From NCBI GenBank assembly GCA_005405945.1, contig BJHW01000001.1, forward strand, positions 806,001-870,000: a DNA stretch of 64,000 bases. The letters run 5' to 3'. The notes below the pieces were generated by a model. It was not told the DNA's origin and did not search any database. It saw nothing but the letters and a program-made list of their open reading frames with translations. This stretch comes from Streptomyces violaceusniger (lineage in GTDB: Bacteria > Actinomycetota > Actinomycetes > Streptomycetales > Streptomycetaceae). Made by a program: the position numbers and the translations under genes. Each line of letters begins with the position of its first letter. Position 1 is the first letter of the stretch. This document shows, in pieces, positions 62,851 to 64,000 of the stretch.

Positions 62851-63184
62851 ATGACGGTGGTCGGCCACTTGACCCCGGACATGCTCTTGCTGGCAGACCG
62901 TGCCTTCGACAGCAACGAACTGCTCGCAGACATCGCAGCCCAGGGGGCGCAGTTCCTGATTCGTGCCACCAGCACCCGACGCCCGCCGGTGCTGGCGCTG
63001 CTACCCGACGGCTCCTACCTGACCCGGATCGCGGGCCTCCCGCTACGGGTGATCGAGGCCGAGATCCACTCCCGCACCGCCGACGGCGGCGACTTCGGTG
63101 GGACCTACCGCCTACTGACCACGCTCAGCGACCACCGCACCGATCCCGCCCACCACCTGGTGCGTCTCTACCACGAGCGCTGGG
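62851..63184 (+). pseudogene. IS4-family transposase fragment split by group II intron
   Basis: The frame reads VGHLTPDMLLLADRAFDSNE, QGAQFLIRATSTRRPPVLAL, LPDGSYLTRIAG, TYRLLTTLSDHRTDPAHHLV and RLYHERW. This is the DDE middle of an IS4-type transposase, ending exactly at the YxERWE motif, whose Glu is the last catalytic residue. After TGG-G the group II intron starts; correct splicing would restore Trp-Glu. The N-terminal part is missing: before 62851 is the TetR promoter region. Confidence 0.75.
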
Positions 63185-64000
63185 GTGCGACACGAAGTCG
63201 CACGAGTTCGAGTGAATTGCCTGAAGGGGGACGACAGTTGATGTCGACAGCGTAGTTCCGGGCCAGTGCTCAAGGCCTGTCCCCACTTCGGCATGCGTCG
63301 CCGGTAACGGCGGGGTGTGAAGCCCGGAGGAGAAGCCCAAGGACTCCCGTTCCATCCGGGGGTTACAGGCAAGGGGAAGACCGGACGGGTGAACGCGAGT
63401 GAACCCCTGATGATGCTTCGTGATCGTGGGCCCCGCCGATGGGAGGTTCCAGCGGGGTGCAGGACTGGCCGCTGAGAAGCGGCAGGCGCCGGCTGAACAC
63501 CCAACGTCAGCCGGGAGAGCATCGCCGTCCCGGAGTTTAGGGGGCACCCACCCCGGTCGTATCTCACTCGTGTGGAACGTGGAAACCCCGTTGGGGTCCG
63601 GGCGCGAAGCGCCCGGTCAGCCGACCGTGAGGAAGGCTCAACTCCCCAGCGGGCACAGGATGACCCAAGAAGCCAATGCCGGTGGCCGAAAGGCAGCGGG
63701 AAACCGAAGCACGTGGCCAGCACCTCCGCTGGCCGCTTCGGATAACCGGCCGGATACGGGATCTGCCCGGACCCGAAAGGGTGCTGACGTGGGTCAGGTG
63801 GGCCTGTGGGGAACCGATGACCATCAGCACCGGAACCGAAGGACAAGTTGGACGCTGTGACGACACGAACACCCGAGGCGAGAACCGCCACGGACAGTGC
63901 CAGTGCGGCGAACGGACCGGAGGACGACTCCACCGACTGGCAGTCGATCGACTGGCAGCGCGCGGAGGAGGAAGTACGGCGGTTGCGGCAGCGGATCTTC
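63185..64000 (+). mobile_element. Second group II intron, 3' part off window
   Basis: The start GTGCGACACGAAGTCGCAC at 63185 forms the usual 5' stem. About 670 bases of structured non-coding sequence precede the RT gene at 63857, as in related introns. It is inserted in the coding sequence of an IS4 transposase. It differs in sequence from the intron at 22254, so the two are separate acquisitions. Confidence 0.8.
63857..64000 (+). CDS. ltrA: Group II intron reverse transcriptase, N-terminal part
   Basis: GTG 63857 opens 48 codons to the window end: a Ser/Thr/Ala leader, then DDSTDWQSIDWQRAEEEVRR and LRQRIF. The TDWxSIDWxxxExxVRRLRQRI pattern is the typical N-terminus of group II intron RT/maturase proteins in actinomycetes. 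The RT and maturase domains lie beyond the window. Confidence 0.75.
   Translation, partial: MTTRTPEARTATDSASAANGPEDDSTDWQSIDWQRAEEEVRRLRQRIF

Noticed and set aside
1..64000. CRISPR arrays, tRNA and rRNA genes, integrase attachment sites
   Set aside because: No regularly spaced repeats, no tRNA-like cloverleaf and no rRNA stretches were noticed by eye. A tRNAscan or repeat search would settle it.

Overview
The window looks like a piece of a Streptomyces (or close relative) chromosome arm. It is very GC-rich with third-position GC bias, Shine-Dalgarno sites of the GGAGG type are common, and many products have actinomycete-type relatives (OsdR/DevR-type regulator, PspAA, SpoIIE-type phosphatases, XRE/MmyB regulators, actinobacterial insertion sequences). 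No rRNA, tRNA or core housekeeping operon is visible. The density of truncated genes, insertion-sequence scraps, group II introns and illegitimate junctions fits a decaying, recombining terminal region.

Layout. 0-10 kb is the remains of an oxygen/nitrate-limitation (dormancy-type) locus: GAF sensor, narK, narGHJ, a VKOR protein, flavohemoglobin, two FMN-binding PNPOx-fold proteins, a Rossmann/SLOG-like protein, a cNMP-domain protein and a DevR/OsdR-like response regulator. Several short GGGnC-type dyads lie in the promoters. The nar genes are dead through serial internal deletions. 10-17 kb holds a secreted polyester-hydrolase-like enzyme, a tannase tail joined to a second truncated GAF sensor, a STAS remnant, pspAA, ftsH and a YHS protein. 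17.7-21.7 kb has an MFS exporter, a GyrI-like protein, TetR, and a small ParA-like ATPase with a tiny partner. 21.8-33.5 kb is rich in mobile elements (group II intron, IS1182, scraps of ISL3, IS3, ISAzo13 and IS5) around a SpoIIE-type sensor phosphatase.

33.6-57.6 kb is a catabolic island. An IclR protein, a LysR protein, a CaiB-type CoA-transferase, an acyl-CoA dehydrogenase, EtfBA, a MaoC/hot-dog hydratase and a CitE-type lyase form a plausible route for a C5 dicarboxylate (methylsuccinate, mesaconate or itaconate class): CoA activation, dehydrogenation, hydration, then cleavage to acetyl-CoA and an oxo acid. A second minus-strand operon encodes CapA-like, M19, M20, MHS-transporter and SDR proteins. 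Two paralogous alpha/beta hydrolases stand near the two ends of the island, and a recurrent operator-like element lies before several of its transcription units.

57.6-64 kb has an intact Tn3-family transposase gene without an identifiable right end, a TetR/DMT exporter pair, and an IS4 transposase fragment interrupted by a second group II intron that runs off the window.

Two kinds of damage should be kept apart. Large deletions and fusions (nar, narK, MFS/LysR, GAF/tannase, Fe-S oxidoreductase/MmyB) look biological. At least six otherwise healthy genes are broken only by loss of one base, usually in a G/C run, which could be residual long-read sequencing error rather than true pseudogenisation.
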